Shown: positions 56,057-64,000 of the stretch, one piece after another | Numbering within the stretch: position 1 is the first letter of the stretch | Layout: each line of letters opens with the position of its first letter | Source: an uncultured Pseudohongiella sp. | GTDB lineage: Bacteria > Pseudomonadota > Gammaproteobacteria > Pseudomonadales > Pseudohongiellaceae | NCBI GenBank assembly: GCA_951812965.1 | Contig: OX638341.1 | Coordinates: 602,438-666,437, forward strand | Direction: 5' to 3' | Length of the DNA: 64,000 nt | Notes under the pieces: model-generated | Seen by the model: only the letters and a program-made list of their open reading frames with translations | Told to the model about the DNA's origin: nothing | The model's database searches: none | Position numbers and translations under genes: made by a program

Positions 56057-56860
56057 TTGCGTAATTCCCACCTTATATCTTGCGCGATTTGTTTTATTTG
56101 CGCGAATAGCCTGATCGAAAACAAGGATGAAATCGGCTGGAATCGATATACGATTCTGAACCTGCACAATTTGTTGTCTGAGGGCTTGCTCGATGACTCC
56201 GATGCGGAAGGCAGGATTCGACAAACCGAAGTCGGCATATCAGGCTCGGCCTTCAAACCGCTGGGAGTGCCGCAAATCGTGGAGGAATGCTTCGACCAGC
56301 TTCTCACGAAAGCCGCCGCTATAAACGATCCCTTCGAAAAGGCATTCTTCGTACTGGCGCAGCTTCCCTATCTTCAGCCGTTTCCGGACGTGAACAAGCG
56401 GGTGGCGCGCCTGGCCGTGAACATCCCCTTGCTCAAGTTGAATCTCACGCCGCTTTCCTGGGACCGTGTGCGGAGGGAGACCTACATCGCAGCCTTGCTG
56501 GGCGTGTACGAATTGAATCGAACCGAGTTGCTGCGGGATTTGTTCATCTGGGCCTACAAGCGCTCGGCCGCCAGGTACGAATCCGTCAGGTTGGTTGTGG
56601 GCGACCCGGACCCGTTCAGAATGAAACATCGCGATTCGATACGCGGAATAGTCAGCGCCATAATAAGAGAACGCATGGACCAGAAACAGGCGCTGGTCTA
56701 CATTCGCGAATGGATAGAGCGGAACATCGCCCCGCAAGACGCCCAACTGTTCCAGGAACACATCGAACGCGATCTGCTCGCCATGCACGAGGGAAGAATC
56801 GCCGGCTTCCCTCTCAAACCCGCGGAATTCAAGGAATGGCAAGAAATCTGGAATGCCTGA
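56057..56860 (+). CDS. Fic-family protein, N-terminally shortened
   Basis: Up to 267 residues from a doubtful TTG at 56057. The Fic core is recognisable: I-L-N-L-H-N-L-L near 33, the LPYLQPFPDVNKRVARLA motif near 106-123 and the C-terminal WAYKRS and LVVGDPDPFR blocks. The canonical Fic motif begins with catalytic His (HPFxDGNK/GR); here it is Gln (QPFPDVNKR), so AMPylation by the classic mechanism is unlikely, although this Q form is familiar in a subgroup. N-S-L-I-E-N near residue 18 resembles a decayed inhibitory motif (S/TxxxEG/N). The usual N-terminal region is missing, and the start sits in AT-rich DNA just after a TATAAT (56045-56050). Probably truncated. Confidence 0.7.
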   Translation: MRNSHLISCAICFICANSLIENKDEIGWNRYTILNLHNLLSEGLLDDSDAEGRIRQTEVGISGSAFKPLGVPQIVEECFDQLLTKAAAINDPFEKAFFVLAQLPYLQPFPDVNKRVARLAVNIPLLKLNLTPLSWDRVRRETYIAALLGVYELNRTELLRDLFIWAYKRSAARYESVRLVVGDPDPFRMKHRDSIRGIVSAIIRERMDQKQALVYIREWIERNIAPQDAQLFQEHIERDLLAMHEGRIAGFPLKPAEFKEWQEIWNA

Positions 56861-56893
56861 TGGGCGCCTGGCCGGAGTTGCTCTCGTTTTCGG

Positions 56894-57130
56894 TTAAATC
56901 AATTTGTATTCTTGATGTGCGGGGGGTTTCGAGCTTTCCGGGTCTACCGGGACTGGGGTTTTTTCGACGACTTTGCCGTTTTCCATGATCGCGACCTTGT
57001 TGCCGAAGAAGGCGGCGCGGCGGTAGGCGGTTTGGGCGGCTCGGAGCAAGGCGGCTTCGATGGCCTCTTCACTGGTGTCGAGAGTGGGCTGATTCGACTG
57101 TTTCGTGGATCGGGAATTCCGTGCTTTCAT
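56894..57130 (-). CDS. probable antitoxin of zeta-like pair
   Basis: 78 residues. A basic, disordered N-terminus (MKARNSRSTKQSN) is followed by a helix E-E-A-I-E-A-A-L-L-R-A-A-Q-T-A-Y-R-R-A-A and a short strand KVAIMENGKVVEKTPV. Its ATG overlaps the toxin stop (57127-57130). Its size and position suggest that it neutralises the kinase-like toxin. The family is not recognised by name. Confidence 0.6.
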   Translation of the reverse strand: MKARNSRSTKQSNQPTLDTSEEAIEAALLRAAQTAYRRAAFFGNKVAIMENGKVVEKTPVPVDPESSKPPAHQEYKLI

Positions 57131-57657
57131 CGCTTTCCTCCAGTTTCCAGCAAAATCGGTTTGGGACCGGAATTATCGTATATTTGCCATTCGTCCACCA
57201 GTGACCGGTAGACCTTTCCGAAATTGCGCCAACTGGCGTGAAAGCGCCGACGAATCACCGCCTCGGGCACGTCGTGGCCGCCTTCCGACACCCGCAGCCG
57301 TACTCGGTCGACGGCCAGATCGGGGCTGGGCAGTCGCAGATAAAATAGCTTGACGACGTAGCTTCGCTCGCGCCAGTGCGAAATCGAGCGGGCGTACCCG
57401 CTTCCGCTGAGGGTTGTCTCGAACGCGAAGCTCTCGCCGTTGGCGACGTGTTCCCTAATCGTGTTCAGCAGCATGCGGCCGGCGCGGAAGTTCGCCGAAG
57501 ATTGATTGAACGGGCTCAAGCCTGCGGCGATAAGGTCGGCGTTGACGAATGCGAGGTTTTCCGGCTCGGCCGCCAGCAACTCGGTCGCGAAGGTGGTTTT
57601 TCCCGCTCCGTTCGGTCCGGCGAATATTAGTATCTTGCTGTCTTTCGGCACATTCAC
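57127..57657 (-). CDS. zeta-toxin-like P-loop kinase
   Basis: 176 residues, with AGGTGA directly before the ATG. The Walker A G14-P-N-G-A-G-K-T-T22 is preceded by a hydrophobic strand. A V-N-A-D-L-I-A-A-G-L segment and the F-E-T-T-L-S-G motif match the zeta/PezT family, whose members phosphorylate UDP-GlcNAc and poison cell-wall synthesis. The later R-V-R-L-R-V-S-E-G-G-H-D-V-P region agrees with the family's R-rich lid. Here toxin precedes antitoxin, overlapping by four bases. Activity is inferred. Confidence 0.8.
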   Translation of the reverse strand: MNVPKDSKILIFAGPNGAGKTTFATELLAAEPENLAFVNADLIAAGLSPFNQSSANFRAGRMLLNTIREHVANGESFAFETTLSGSGYARSISHWRERSYVVKLFYLRLPSPDLAVDRVRLRVSEGGHDVPEAVIRRRFHASWRNFGKVYRSLVDEWQIYDNSGPKPILLETGGKR

Positions 57658-57818
57658 CTGCCAAAAGTTCGCTTAGAATCATCCATTCGATTCAATCCGT
57701 AGCTCGGAGTCAATTTCACAGTTCCGTCAGGGAGCGGCTGTAGTCATCGGCGGAAAAGCCCGATACTATCCGCAGCCGGTTAGTATGCCCAATTCCGGAC
57801 TTCTTTAGCGAGCAGTAA

Positions 57819-58835
57819 ATGATTGATTTTCCGCCGCGCCTCGACCTGGCTCGCCTGCCGACGCCTTTGACCAGGATGGATCGGCTGTCGGCTGAATTTT
57901 CCGGTGTCGATATCTGGGTCAAGCACGACGAGATGACCGGTGTCGAGGTTTCCGGCAACAAGGTTCGCAAGCTCGAATTCATCTTCGCGGAAGCGTTGGC
58001 GCAAGGTTGCGACACCGTCATCACCTGCGGCGGGGTGCAGTCGAATCATTGCCGCGCAACCGCCGTACTCGCCGCCCGTCTTGGGCTCAAGGCGCATCTG
58101 CTGTTGCGCGGCGAACGCCCGTCCTGGCTGTCGGGCAATCTGCTGCTCGACCACCTCAGCGGCGCCGAAATCAGCTACATTTCCCAGGCAGACTGGCACA
58201 CGCACGAGGATTACGGGCGCGAACTGCAAGCCGATTATGAACGCCGGGGCCACCGCGCCCAGTTCATCCCCATCGGCGGCAGCGACGCCATAGGGCTATG
58301 GGGATACATCGCCGCCTGCGAAGAACTGCGGAAGGATTTCGAACGCACGGGAATCGAGCCCGACGCCATCGTCGTCGCCACCGGCTCCGGCGGCACCCAG
58401 AGCGGCTTGCTGGTCGGCCGGGAACTCGCCGGTCTGCGCGCCCGGATACTTGCATTCAACGTCTGCGACGACGCTGCCTGGTTCGAGCAAAAGGTGCGCC
58501 GGGACGTGGCGGCCTGGAGCGAGCGCTACGATGCCGCATTCGATGTTGAAAGTCTGGCCATCGACACAATTGAAGGCTACATGGGGCCGGGATATGGCGA
58601 GGCGGGCCCGAAAGTGTACCGGACCATCGCCACGGTGGCGCGCCGGGAAGGCGTTTTCCTCGATCCGGTCTATACAGGAAAAGCCTTTAATGGCATGTTA
58701 TCGGAACTTCGCAAGGGACAAAGCGGATGTCTGGCCGGGGCCGGCACCGTGGTTTTTATCCATACCGGCGGCCTGTTCGGCGTATTTCCGCACCATCTGC
58801 AATTTGATTTTTTACAGGATCCAAAACATGAGTAG
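57819..58835 (+). CDS. D-cysteine desulfhydrase/ACC-deaminase-like PLP enzyme
   Basis: 338 residues of the fold-type-II PLP family. The Schiff-base lysine is in the V-S-G-N-K-V-R-K-L-E-F segment, and the Gly-rich phosphate loop is TGSGGTQSGLLVG. G-G-V-Q-S-N-H-C-R-A-T, the usual segment after the second strand, is also there. Members degrade D-cysteine to pyruvate, H2S and ammonia, or act on related amino acids; D-cysteine desulfhydrase is more likely than ACC deaminase in this class, but sequence alone does not prove it. The stop overlaps the next start by eight bases. Confidence 0.85.
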   Translation: MIDFPPRLDLARLPTPLTRMDRLSAEFSGVDIWVKHDEMTGVEVSGNKVRKLEFIFAEALAQGCDTVITCGGVQSNHCRATAVLAARLGLKAHLLLRGERPSWLSGNLLLDHLSGAEISYISQADWHTHEDYGRELQADYERRGHRAQFIPIGGSDAIGLWGYIAACEELRKDFERTGIEPDAIVVATGSGGTQSGLLVGRELAGLRARILAFNVCDDAAWFEQKVRRDVAAWSERYDAAFDVESLAIDTIEGYMGPGYGEAGPKVYRTIATVARREGVFLDPVYTGKAFNGMLSELRKGQSGCLAGAGTVVFIHTGGLFGVFPHHLQFDFLQDPKHE

Positions 58836-60051
58836 ATTTGTCTTGCTACTTTCTTTCGCTGCATTGGCCGCTTGCGAACCGGATGCGGATTCAGTCGCGC
58901 CGGCAGAGCCGGAAGCTCCGGCGCCGCCCGCGGCTTTCGAAGCCGCCGGAGCGGAAAGCGCCGAAACCTATGCCGACGGAGTCGCCGGCGCCACCGTGAC
59001 TGAAGAATCGGCGCCGGGCAATTTCGTCGACGGTGAATTCGAAGCGGTTCTGCTTTCGAACACACGGCAACTGATCACCGAAGGCCTGCGTTCGGGCGAA
59101 GGGTATTTCAGCGCCGACGGCGAACGATTCATTTACCAGTCGGAAGTGCCCGGCGACAATCCCTTCTACCAGATTCACCTGATGGACCTTGCCACGGAAA
59201 CCGCATCCGTGGTCTCGCCGGGCATTGGCCTTACCACTTGTTCCTGGGTCCATCCGACGCTCGAACGCATCATGTTCTCTTCCACACACGAAGATCCCGA
59301 CGCATTGGCGAAACAGGCCGAAGAAATCGAGATCAGGCAAAGCGGGATCGACCGTCCCTATGGCTGGGACTACGACCGCCAATACGAGATCTACCAGGCC
59401 GACACCGATGGCGGTAATCTGATCAATCTGACCAATGCCGACGGCTACGACGCCGAAGGCTCCTATTCCTCCGACGGCTCGAAAATCCTGTTCGCGTCCA
59501 ACCGGGAAGCTTACAGCCGGCCCCTGAGCCGGGCGGAAAGGGCGCTGCTCGAAGACGACGCCTCGTATTTCATGGATCTCTACATCATGGACGCCGACGG
59601 CGGCAACGTGACCCAGCTAACCTTCTCGCCGGGCTACGACGGCGGCCCGTTTTTCAGCCCGGACGACAGCAAGATAGTCTGGCGGCGATTCAATCCCGAC
59701 GGCAACAGCGCCGAGATCTGGACCATGAACGTCGAAGGCAGCGAAGCGCGGCAATTGACCGCCGAAGCCATGGTGGCCTGGGGGCCGTATTTCCATCCGA
59801 GCGACGAATACATCATCTATTCGAGCAACCTGCTCGGCCACGCCAATTTCGAACTGTTCCTGATCGATGTCGACGGTTACGGACCGCCGGTGCGCGCCAC
59901 CAATACCGAAGGCACCGATATCCTGCCGGTATTTTCGCCGGACGGCAGTCGCCTGGCCTGGAGTACGACGCGCACACCGGACGGCGCCTCGCAAATTCAC
60001 ATCGGCGACTGGGACCACGCCGCCGCAATGGAGTTGCTCGGCCTGAACTGA
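58828..60051 (+). CDS. TolB-like beta-propeller lipoprotein
   Basis: 407 residues from the ATG at 58828, which overlaps the PLP enzyme stop. A lipoprotein signal ends at A-L-A-A-C. A low-complexity Ala/Pro/Glu linker (residues 20-60) precedes several PD40/TolB propeller blades (YFSADGERFIYQS, SYSSDGSKILFASN, FFSPDDSKIVWRRF, VFSPDGSRLAWST). Proteins of this type bind partners or ligands at membranes; no catalytic site is visible. It is followed 13 bp later by a large secreted peptidase and may be its partner. Confidence 0.85.
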   Translation: MSRFVLLLSFAALAACEPDADSVAPAEPEAPAPPAAFEAAGAESAETYADGVAGATVTEESAPGNFVDGEFEAVLLSNTRQLITEGLRSGEGYFSADGERFIYQSEVPGDNPFYQIHLMDLATETASVVSPGIGLTTCSWVHPTLERIMFSSTHEDPDALAKQAEEIEIRQSGIDRPYGWDYDRQYEIYQADTDGGNLINLTNADGYDAEGSYSSDGSKILFASNREAYSRPLSRAERALLEDDASYFMDLYIMDADGGNVTQLTFSPGYDGGPFFSPDDSKIVWRRFNPDGNSAEIWTMNVEGSEARQLTAEAMVAWGPYFHPSDEYIIYSSNLLGHANFELFLIDVDGYGPPVRATNTEGTDILPVFSPDGSRLAWSTTRTPDGASQIHIGDWDHAAAMELLGLN

Positions 60052-60064
60052 TCCGGAGCGCCAA

Positions 60065-63000
60065 ATGCGGAAACCGTCCCGAAATCTGCTTGCCTGCCTG
60101 CTATGCTGCCTGTCCCTTACGGCCGCGGCGCAAGCGGCTTTGGCGCAGGCAGCTGACTCGCCGGAACTGATTCACCACAGTCTTCAAATCAGCCTCGACC
60201 CCGTGGCCGGCGAAATCGAGGTGCTTGATACCGTCACCTTGCCGCCCTCGCTGACAGGAAGCCCGGCCGAATTCAGGCTCAACAGCAATCTGGAAGTAAC
60301 GCCGGGTGAAGCAAGCCCGCAATCCGCTTTCGGCCTGCCCGCGGGCGTCCTGCTCAACACCGTGAGCGGCGAAGTCGCGCCAACCGATGCCTATCGGGTC
60401 GAAACCGGCGCCGACGGCAGTTTCACCGTCAGCTATCGCGGCCGCATCTCCGAAGTCGTGGCGCAGCAAGGCGCGGAATATGCCCAGAGCTTTTCCGAAA
60501 CCACGGGCATCATCGACTCCCGCGGCGTGTATCTGAGCAAGGCGAGTTACTGGGTTCCCGACTTCGGCGACAACCTGGTCAGTTTCGACCTGCGGGTGGA
60601 ATTCGCCGATTCGGCCCAGGACTGGCTCGCCGTCAGCCAGGGCGACCGCTTTGGTCCGAACGGCTGGCGCAGCGGCGACCCAATGGAGGAAATCTACCTG
60701 ATCGCCGCGCAATTCACTGAATACTCGCAAATGGCCGGCGATGTCGAGGCGCTGGCCTATCTGCGCACGCCGGACCCGAACCTGGCGATCCGCTATCTCG
60801 ACGCAACCGAGCGCTATCTGCAACTTTACGAGCCCATGCTCGGCGAATATCCCTATTCCAAGTTCGCGCTGGTGGAGAACTTCTGGGAAACCGGCTATGG
60901 CATGCCTTCGTTCACCTTGCTCGGCTCCCAGGTGATCCGTTTCCCTTTCATTCTCGAATCGTCCTATCCCCATGAACTCCTGCACAACTGGTGGGGCAAC
61001 GGCGTCTACCCGGACTATGAAAGCGGAAACTGGAGCGAAGGGCTGACGGCCTATCTGGCCGATCACCTGTTCCGCGAAATGGACGGTCGCGGCGCCGAAT
61101 ACCGCAAGGACATGCTCGCGCGTTATCGCAATTACGTCGCCGAGGAAACCGATTTCCCGCTGACCGAATTCACCACGCGCGATTCGGCGGCCTCCCAGGC
61201 GGTTGGATACGGCAAGACCCTCATGCTCTGGCACATGTTGCGGGTGGAACTCGGGGATGAGTTGTTTCTCGAAGGCCTGCGGCGGCTGTACGCAGATTAT
61301 CGCTTCCAGCGCATCGGCTTCACGGGCATCGCCGAGTTGTTCTCGGAGGTCGCCGGCTTCGACCTGGGGCCGTTCTTCGCGCAATGGGTCGATCGCACCG
61401 GGGCGCCCGAGATTTCGGTAAGCGTCGACGAAGTGGGCAACAATCAGGCGCAGATCCTTTTCGCCCAGATCCACAGCGGAGAGCCCTATGAATTGAACCT
61501 GCCGCTGGCGTTGTATTACGCCGGCCAGGAAGAGCCGGAAATTCATTTCGTGCGCCTAACGCAAAAACTCGAAGGCGTAGTCGCGCCGGATTACGACCGC
61601 CTCGAAGCGGTGCTGGTCGATCCCTGGTTCGATCTCTTCCGCAAACTCGACCGGGAAGAAACCCCGCCCACGGTGGGCGAGATGTTCGGCGCGCAGGAAA
61701 TCGCCTTCCTGCTGCCGCGCGAGAACCGCGAAGAGTGGCGGCGCATGGCGGAAGCTTTCGCCGCGGGCGTCGATGCGCGCATCCTGACGGAAGAGTCGAT
61801 GAGCGCCTTGCCGCCGGACCGCTCGGTGTGGGTGCTCGGCCGCGAAAATCCCTTCGCCGATGCGGCGCTCACAGCCGCGGCGGCTTATGGCGCGGCGGCG
61901 GGCGCCGAAGACTTCGTTCTCAACGGCCAGCCGCTGCCTTTCGCCGACCGCAGCACCGTGATCATCGGCCGCCATCCGGCCAATCCGGAACTCGCCATCG
62001 GACTGATCCACGTCGACGGCATGGCCGCTATGTCAGGCATGATCGAGAAACTTCCGCACTACGGCCGATATTCCTATCTCAGTTTTTACGGCGAGGAGCC
62101 GACCAATGACGTCTCGGGCGTATGGAACAGCCCGGACTCGCCCCTGCAATGGCTGCGTCCCGGCCTGGGGTCCGCGCCCGCGTTTACGCTGCCGCCGCTG
62201 GAAACGCTGGCGGAGTTGCCGCCGAAGTATCTGCCCGGCCAGTTTCTGCGCCACACCGAATACCTCGCCGGCCCCGAACTGGAAGGACGCGGCATCGGCA
62301 GTCGCGGACTCGAAGAGGCGGCGCTTTACATCGCCGAACAGTTCCGCGCCGCCGGCCTGCAACCGCTCGATGGCGACTTCCTGCATCGCTGGCGAGAAAC
62401 GGTGGCGGGCGCCGGAGAAGTGGAATTGGCCAATGTGGTCGGCATGCTGCCCGGCGTCAATCCCGATCTAAGCGCGCAGCCGATCGTCGTCGGCGCGCAC
62501 TACGACCATCTCGGCAGCGAAGGCGGCGAAATTCATCCCGGCGCCGACGACAACGCGTCCGGCGTCGCCATCCTGATCGAGACCGCGAGCAAACTCGCAC
62601 GCGCATTCGGCCCCCAGCGGCCGATACTGTTCGTCGCATTCACGGCCGAGGAAGCGGGATTGCTTGGATCGCGACGCTTTTTGCAAGAGCCCCCCGGCGG
62701 CTTCAGCGATTACTTCGCCATGATCAATCTGGACTCGGTGGGCCGCCTGGAAGGCCGCAGCTTGCAGGTGTTCGGCACGGAAAGCGCGTATGAATGGCCC
62801 TTCATGGCCCAGGGCATCGGCTTTACCATCGGCGTGCAATCCGAGTTTCCCGCGGCGGCTATCGCGAGCAGCGACCACGCGAGTTTCCTCGAGGCCGGCA
62901 TCCCGGCGATTCATCTCTTCGCCGGCGCGCATGCGGATTTTCATCGCCCTTCGGACACCAGCGACAAGCTCGATACCGCCGGCATGTCGGATATCGCCCT

Positions 63001-63370
63001 CTGGCTGGAAGAAGCGGTGGTCTACCTCGGCGACCGCACCGAGCCTTTCCGTGTCACGCTGGAAAACGCGCCCGAGATTCCGGCGCCGTCCCAGGGCGCC
63101 GCTCCACGCAGGGCCGCGCTCGGCGTAGTGCCCGATTTCGGCTGGACTGGCGAAGGCGTGCGCGTCGACGGCGTGACTCCCGGCAGCGCGGCGGAGGCCA
63201 CCGGATTACAGGCAAACGACATCCTCCTCCGCTTCAATGGCGAAATAGTCGATGACCTGCAAAATTATTCTGAATTGTTACGAGAGGTCGAGCCTGGCGA
63301 TTCGGTGCGCCTCGATATCAGAAGGCAGCGGCAGTTATTGGAATTGGAAGCCGTACTCGGCGAGCGTTAG
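60065..63370 (+). CDS. secreted metallopeptidase fusion (M1-like + M28 + PDZ)
   Basis: 1101 residues. A signal peptide ends near ALAQ. The N-terminal part looks like an M1 (gluzincin) aminopeptidase: H303-E304-L-L-H307 and E325 in NWSEG, giving HExxH-x17-E, after a GYGMPSF region in place of GAMEN. The later part is an M28 aminopeptidase with metal ligands H812 and D814 in AHYDH, D828-D829 in ADDNASG and E862-E863 in TAEEAG. A PDZ domain (about 1015-1095, with LGVVPDFG and G-L-Q-A-N-D-I-L-L) closes it. Two zinc peptidase sites in one chain would degrade peptides in the periplasm. It follows the TolB-like lipoprotein closely. Confidence 0.88.
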   Translation: MRKPSRNLLACLLCCLSLTAAAQAALAQAADSPELIHHSLQISLDPVAGEIEVLDTVTLPPSLTGSPAEFRLNSNLEVTPGEASPQSAFGLPAGVLLNTVSGEVAPTDAYRVETGADGSFTVSYRGRISEVVAQQGAEYAQSFSETTGIIDSRGVYLSKASYWVPDFGDNLVSFDLRVEFADSAQDWLAVSQGDRFGPNGWRSGDPMEEIYLIAAQFTEYSQMAGDVEALAYLRTPDPNLAIRYLDATERYLQLYEPMLGEYPYSKFALVENFWETGYGMPSFTLLGSQVIRFPFILESSYPHELLHNWWGNGVYPDYESGNWSEGLTAYLADHLFREMDGRGAEYRKDMLARYRNYVAEETDFPLTEFTTRDSAASQAVGYGKTLMLWHMLRVELGDELFLEGLRRLYADYRFQRIGFTGIAELFSEVAGFDLGPFFAQWVDRTGAPEISVSVDEVGNNQAQILFAQIHSGEPYELNLPLALYYAGQEEPEIHFVRLTQKLEGVVAPDYDRLEAVLVDPWFDLFRKLDREETPPTVGEMFGAQEIAFLLPRENREEWRRMAEAFAAGVDARILTEESMSALPPDRSVWVLGRENPFADAALTAAAAYGAAAGAEDFVLNGQPLPFADRSTVIIGRHPANPELAIGLIHVDGMAAMSGMIEKLPHYGRYSYLSFYGEEPTNDVSGVWNSPDSPLQWLRPGLGSAPAFTLPPLETLAELPPKYLPGQFLRHTEYLAGPELEGRGIGSRGLEEAALYIAEQFRAAGLQPLDGDFLHRWRETVAGAGEVELANVVGMLPGVNPDLSAQPIVVGAHYDHLGSEGGEIHPGADDNASGVAILIETASKLARAFGPQRPILFVAFTAEEAGLLGSRRFLQEPPGGFSDYFAMINLDSVGRLEGRSLQVFGTESAYEWPFMAQGIGFTIGVQSEFPAAAIASSDHASFLEAGIPAIHLFAGAHADFHRPSDTSDKLDTAGMSDIALWLEEAVVYLGDRTEPFRVTLENAPEIPAPSQGAAPRRAALGVVPDFGWTGEGVRVDGVTPGSAAEATGLQANDILLRFNGEIVDDLQNYSELLREVEPGDSVRLDIRRQRQLLELEAVLGER

Positions 63371-63381
63371 CGAAACCTGTT

Positions 63382-63531
63382 TCACAACGCCGCCGAGACA
63401 ATCACGCCCGCCATTACGGCGAGACTTACGGTTACAACGAGCTTCCAGACTAATTTACTTCTTGTATCAGCCCAAACATATTTTTCTTCTTCTTTCACGA
63501 AGATTCCATGATCGAGCTTGCGGGTCCACAT
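63382..63531 (-). CDS. 49-residue single-helix membrane protein
   Basis: From ATG (63531) to TGA in 50 codons; GGAAGAGGA lies about ten bases upstream. An N-terminal charged part (MWTRKLDHGIFVKEEEKYVW) is followed by a helix (LVVTVSLAVMAGVIVSAAL). It looks like a small inner-membrane protein. It ends 11 bp from the end of the peptidase gene on the opposite strand. Unrecognised; coding is likely but not certain. Confidence 0.5.
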   Translation of the reverse strand: MWTRKLDHGIFVKEEEKYVWADTRSKLVWKLVVTVSLAVMAGVIVSAAL

Positions 63532-63735
63532 CAATTATCAGTCCTCTTCCAGATTGTCCGTAACATTGATTCAACCACGAAATCAGGGATTTGAAAACTC
63601 TTCAATTCTAGCAATGTAGCGAGAAATTATGATGAATTGTGGCAGTGTGAACACGACGATTAAATGAAATTGATTGTGACGAATCCCGCCCCCGGATAGC
63701 GGGTAATTTTTTAGATACTGTATAGTCGATTGATA

Positions 63736-64000
63736 ATGCCATTTCGCCATCCAGCCACATTGCTCCGTTGCCTCGTCACCCCGCTGCTTGTTGTCATGGC
63801 CGACGCCGCCATGGCGCAAATGCCGCAACTGACCCGAGTCGAAGAAGGTGAAGCCAATATCGAACTGGACGGTTTCGTCAACGAGCCGGTCTGGGACCGC
63901 ATTCCCGTCGTCGACGGGATGCGGGTAATCGAACCGGACACCCTGGCCGAAGCCCCTTACGAAACCCATGTCCGCATGTTCTACACCGAGCGCGGAATCT
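63736..64000 (+). CDS. secreted DUF5916/CBM9-like protein, 5' part
   Basis: The first 88 residues, cut by the right edge. A signal peptide (LLRCLVTPLLVVMADAAMA) is followed by I-E-L-D-G-F-V-N-E-P-V-W-D-R-I-P, the start of a CBM9-like beta-sandwich typical of large DUF5916 outer-membrane-associated proteins (a beta-barrel follows in full-length members). Function is unknown. Confidence 0.75.
   Translation, partial: MPFRHPATLLRCLVTPLLVVMADAAMAQMPQLTRVEEGEANIELDGFVNEPVWDRIPVVDGMRVIEPDTLAEAPYETHVRMFYTERGI

Overview
The window is about 64 kb of GC-rich DNA, most likely from an uncultivated marine-type Gammaproteobacterium. The evidence is gene order and control signals: zapA, a 6S-like RNA and 5-formyl-THF cyclo-ligase in line; pepP-ubiH-ubiI in line; a near-consensus gammaproteobacterial LexA box before imuA; gltB-gltD; and many TonB-dependent receptors and secreted peptidases. 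The lineage below class is inference. No rRNA, tRNA, IS transposase or CRISPR array was seen.

Bases 1 to about 14,400 look like a peptide natural-product (RiPP) locus. The plus strand carries the 3' end of an NHLM-type C39-peptidase ABC exporter, a second NHLM ABC exporter, a JmjC/cupin oxygenase and a flavin-dependent tryptophan halogenase. Converging on the minus strand are an RND efflux pump (adaptor and permease), a 91-residue nitrile-hydratase-leader (NHLP) precursor with an 11-residue core (CDGSTDYAWDC), and a CmcJ/NvfI-like oxygenase. Diverging from the pump are an unrecognised protein and a squalene-cyclase-like toroid protein. The core has one Trp (candidate halogenation site), Cys at both ends and Asp at every fourth residue. 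I do not know a described product matching this combination; this is the main candidate for a new system. The left edge cuts the locus, so further genes may lie upstream.

Bases 14,500 to 35,000 are mainly housekeeping: small membrane or secreted proteins, a beta-helix lipoprotein, an SDR, a TonB receptor, imuA under an SOS box, folate cyclo-ligase, 6S RNA, zapA and a ZapB-like coiled coil, pepP-ubiH-ubiI, a MaoC hydratase, an ABC exporter with a LysE-type transporter, and recQ. Intergenic spaces hold copies of two 20-bp palindromes (GGGCGAGGCATGCCTCGCCC and GGGCGACGCATGCGTCGCCC). Between recQ and gltD they form a perfectly phased array of ten 131-bp units. A separate 46/48-bp tandem repeat lies at 16.66-16.95 kb.

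Bases 35,000 to 64,000 hold gltD and gltB; a TonB receptor followed by a redoxin/cytochrome c/copper-monooxygenase fusion, a secreted carboxylesterase, a TetR regulator and a secreted protein of unknown function; a PaoABC-like Tat-exported molybdenum hydroxylase with a cytochrome b; an N-terminally shortened Fic protein; a zeta-like toxin/antitoxin pair; a D-cysteine desulfhydrase-like PLP enzyme; a TolB-like lipoprotein; a large M1-like/M28/PDZ metallopeptidase fusion; and the start of a DUF5916-like secreted protein cut by the right edge. Three short genes (29, 49 and 61 residues) are also proposed.
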